Shown here one piece after another: positions 5,440-6,987 of a stretch of DNA of 6,987 nt. The DNA comes from Deltaproteobacteria bacterium (GTDB lineage: Bacteria; Desulfobacterota; JADFXK01): the NCBI GenBank assembly GCA_015233295.1, contig JADFYC010000193.1:1-6987 (forward strand), given 5' to 3'. Position numbers and translations under genes: made by a program. The first letter of the stretch is position 1, and every line of letters begins with the position of its first letter. The notes under the pieces were generated by a model. It made no database searches, had not been told where the DNA came from, and saw only the letters and a list, made by a program, of their open reading frames with translations.

Positions 5440-6987
5440 GTCTCTATCCCGGCCCGGAGAAGCCGGCTGGGTCCCGGCGGTGGATGGCCCTGGTCCTGGT
5501 TATCTCGCTCATTCTGATGTCCTGTTCCCGGCCTCCAGAGCAGGCGCCTGATCCGGCCGCACTGACTGTGGCCCTCCCGCGAGGTCCCCTCAATCTGGAT
5601 CCCAGACTGTCCGTCGATGCAGTGTCCTACCAGATCATGCAATTGACCTATAATTCGCTGGTCAAGAAATCCCCAAGTTCCCGTCTGCTCCCGGATCTGG
5701 CTGAAAAATGGTCCCAACCCGATGACCGGACCTATATCTTTGACCTTCGGCGGGGCGTCACCTGGCACGATGGATCGCCATTCACCTCCCAAGATGTGGC
5801 CTATACCTTCCAGTCTATCCTGGACCCCAAGACCAAATCACCTAAGCGTCAGGGCCTGGGCCTGATCCAGTCCATCGAGACGCCGGACCCGCATCGGGTG
5901 ATTTTTCGGCTCAAGGATGTATTTTCGCCTTTCTTGATCAATCTGGTCCTGGGCATCGTGCCCCAGTCTGCCGCAACCAGGGAGGGGACGAAATTCGGGT
6001 TTCAGCCTATCGGCACGGGCCCGTTTAAGTTCCAGTCCTGGGAAGAAGGGCGTCAAGTCACGTTGGTTAAAAACACCGGCTATTTCGGGAGTCCGGCCAG
6101 GTTATCCCGGCTGGTATTTCGAATCATTCCCGATGACACCACCCGGTTGCTGGAATTCAAAAAGGGGAGCATCGATTTCATGCAAAACGCGGCCCAGCCG
6201 GACATGGTGCCCCTGCTGAAAGCCGACCCCCGATTTCAGGTGATTCAAAATCCCGGAACGAATTATTCCTATATCGGGTTCAACCTGACCGACCCCATCC
6301 TCAAGAACCGGCAGGTCCGGGAGGCTCTGGCCCACGCCATCAATGTCCGGGCCATGATTAAGTTCCTGCTCCGGGACGCAGCCCAACCGGCCACCGGGGT
6401 GTTGCCACCCAGCAACTGGGCCTATGAACCCGAAGTGAATGTTTATCCATTTGATCCCAAGAAGGCCGCTCTGTTGCTGGATTCAGCCGGGTACCCGGAC
6501 CGGGGCGAGGGGCAAGGTCGATTCAAGATCACCTATAAGACCTCGGACAACGACATGGCCCGGCTCAAGGCGGAGATTATCCAGCAGCAACTGGCCGACG
6601 TGGGAATCAAGATGGACATCCGGACCTACGACTGGGGCACCTTTTTCGGGGACATCCGGACGGGTAATTTCCAGATGTTTTCCCTGGAGTGGGTCGGGGT
6701 GACCGATCCTGATGTGTTTTACTATGTTTTTCATTCGGCCTCCTTTCCGCCCAATGGGGCCAATCGGGGCCGTTACGCCAACCCGGAGGCGGATGCCCTG
6801 ATCGACCAGGGCCGCCGGACCCTGGATGAAGCCAAGGCCAGGGCCATTTACAGCCGTCTTCAGAAGATCCTGGCTTATGACCTGCCCTACATCAGCCTGT
6901 GGTATGTCGATAACGTCGCCCTGGCCAAAAAAGGCGTGCGCGGATTCGTCCAGTATCCGGCCGGGGATCTATATTCACTGCGCGATG
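5436..6987 (+). CDS. Peptide ABC transporter substrate-binding lipoprotein (SBP_bac_5, DppA/OppA-like), 3' end just cut
   Basis: The frame is open to the window end (517 full codons). It starts at TTG 5436, supported by GAGG 6 nt upstream and a TAA immediately before. This start also supplies the basic SRRW needed for the signal peptide; ATG 5484 would leave none. A hydrophobic stretch runs to LMSC, a lipobox with lipidated Cys30. The family signature WHDGSPFTSQDVAYTF, then YIGFNLTDP, RQVREALAHAIN and a C-terminal FVQYPAGDLYSLRD are typical of extracellular solute-binding protein family 5. Such proteins capture oligopeptides, nickel or similar ligands for an ABC permease. Only a few residues are probably missing, since family members usually end near this point. 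Permease genes may follow downstream. Uptake of released stem-peptide fragments would fit the neighbours, but nothing in the sequence shows ligand identity. Confidence 0.95.
   Translation, partial: MSLYPGPEKPAGSRRWMALVLVISLILMSCSRPPEQAPDPAALTVALPRGPLNLDPRLSVDAVSYQIMQLTYNSLVKKSPSSRLLPDLAEKWSQPDDRTYIFDLRRGVTWHDGSPFTSQDVAYTFQSILDPKTKSPKRQGLGLIQSIETPDPHRVIFRLKDVFSPFLINLVLGIVPQSAATREGTKFGFQPIGTGPFKFQSWEEGRQVTLVKNTGYFGSPARLSRLVFRIIPDDTTRLLEFKKGSIDFMQNAAQPDMVPLLKADPRFQVIQNPGTNYSYIGFNLTDPILKNRQVREALAHAINVRAMIKFLLRDAAQPATGVLPPSNWAYEPEVNVYPFDPKKAALLLDSAGYPDRGEGQGRFKITYKTSDNDMARLKAEIIQQQLADVGIKMDIRTYDWGTFFGDIRTGNFQMFSLEWVGVTDPDVFYYVFHSASFPPNGANRGRYANPEADALIDQGRRTLDEAKARAIYSRLQKILAYDLPYISLWYVDNVALAKKGVRGFVQYPAGDLYSLRD

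Noticed and set aside
5466..5489. Twin-arginine export signal in the binding protein
   Set aside because: The RRW lacks the rest of the Tat motif, and a lipobox with a normal Sec-type hydrophobic stretch follows.

Overview
The window reads as a stretch of Gram-negative chromosome, most likely from a deltaproteobacterial (Desulfobacterota-type) organism. That placement is inferred from domain combinations, namely a YkuD protein with NTF2-like domains, a small bactofilin, a YgiM-type SH3 protein and a small CxxC protein. No marker gene is present to confirm it. All genes are on the + strand and closely packed, and both ends of the window cut a gene.

Positions 1-3877 hold three tightly coupled genes. 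The first is the C-terminal part of a YkuD L,D-transpeptidase/L,D-carboxypeptidase-type enzyme followed by two NTF2-like domains (1-1218, 5' end missing). The second is an unrecognised single-pass membrane protein with a Pro/Gly-rich linker and a periplasmic beta-rich domain (1224-2087). The third is a 597-aa exported zinc carboxypeptidase whose predicted ligand set is Gln-x-x-Glu...His, the signature of the M99 family (Helicobacter Csd4, Campylobacter Pgp1) rather than the usual His-x-x-Glu of M14 (2084-3877). After a 168-nt gap come an 87-aa bactofilin (4046-4309) and a signal-peptide/SH3/coiled-coil/TM protein (about 4388-5074). A 167-nt gap then leads to a 65-aa four-cysteine protein (5242-5439), which overlaps by 4 nt a peptide-binding lipoprotein of the SBP_bac_5 family (5436 to the window end).

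The first five genes resemble the helical-cell-shape programme of Helicobacter and Campylobacter: Csd6/Pgp2 (tetrapeptide to tripeptide), Csd4/Pgp1 (tripeptide to dipeptide), the bactofilin CcmA and a membrane SH3 protein comparable in layout to Csd5. The likely joint role is local trimming of uncrosslinked peptidoglycan stems, positioned by a cytoplasmic bactofilin scaffold through membrane adaptors. This is inferred from families and gene order.

The two gaps are the most unusual DNA in the window. Each carries tandem copies of a degenerate heptamer (consensus YAACNNG), first in reverse orientation and then forward, so that the two arrays form an inverted repeat. In the first gap the arms match at 24 of 26 positions. 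Both forward arrays run up to the next gene, contain or supply ATG codons, and the genes after them have no visible Shine-Dalgarno sequence. The carboxypeptidase gene also contains a G9 and a T8 tract that could be slippage sites.
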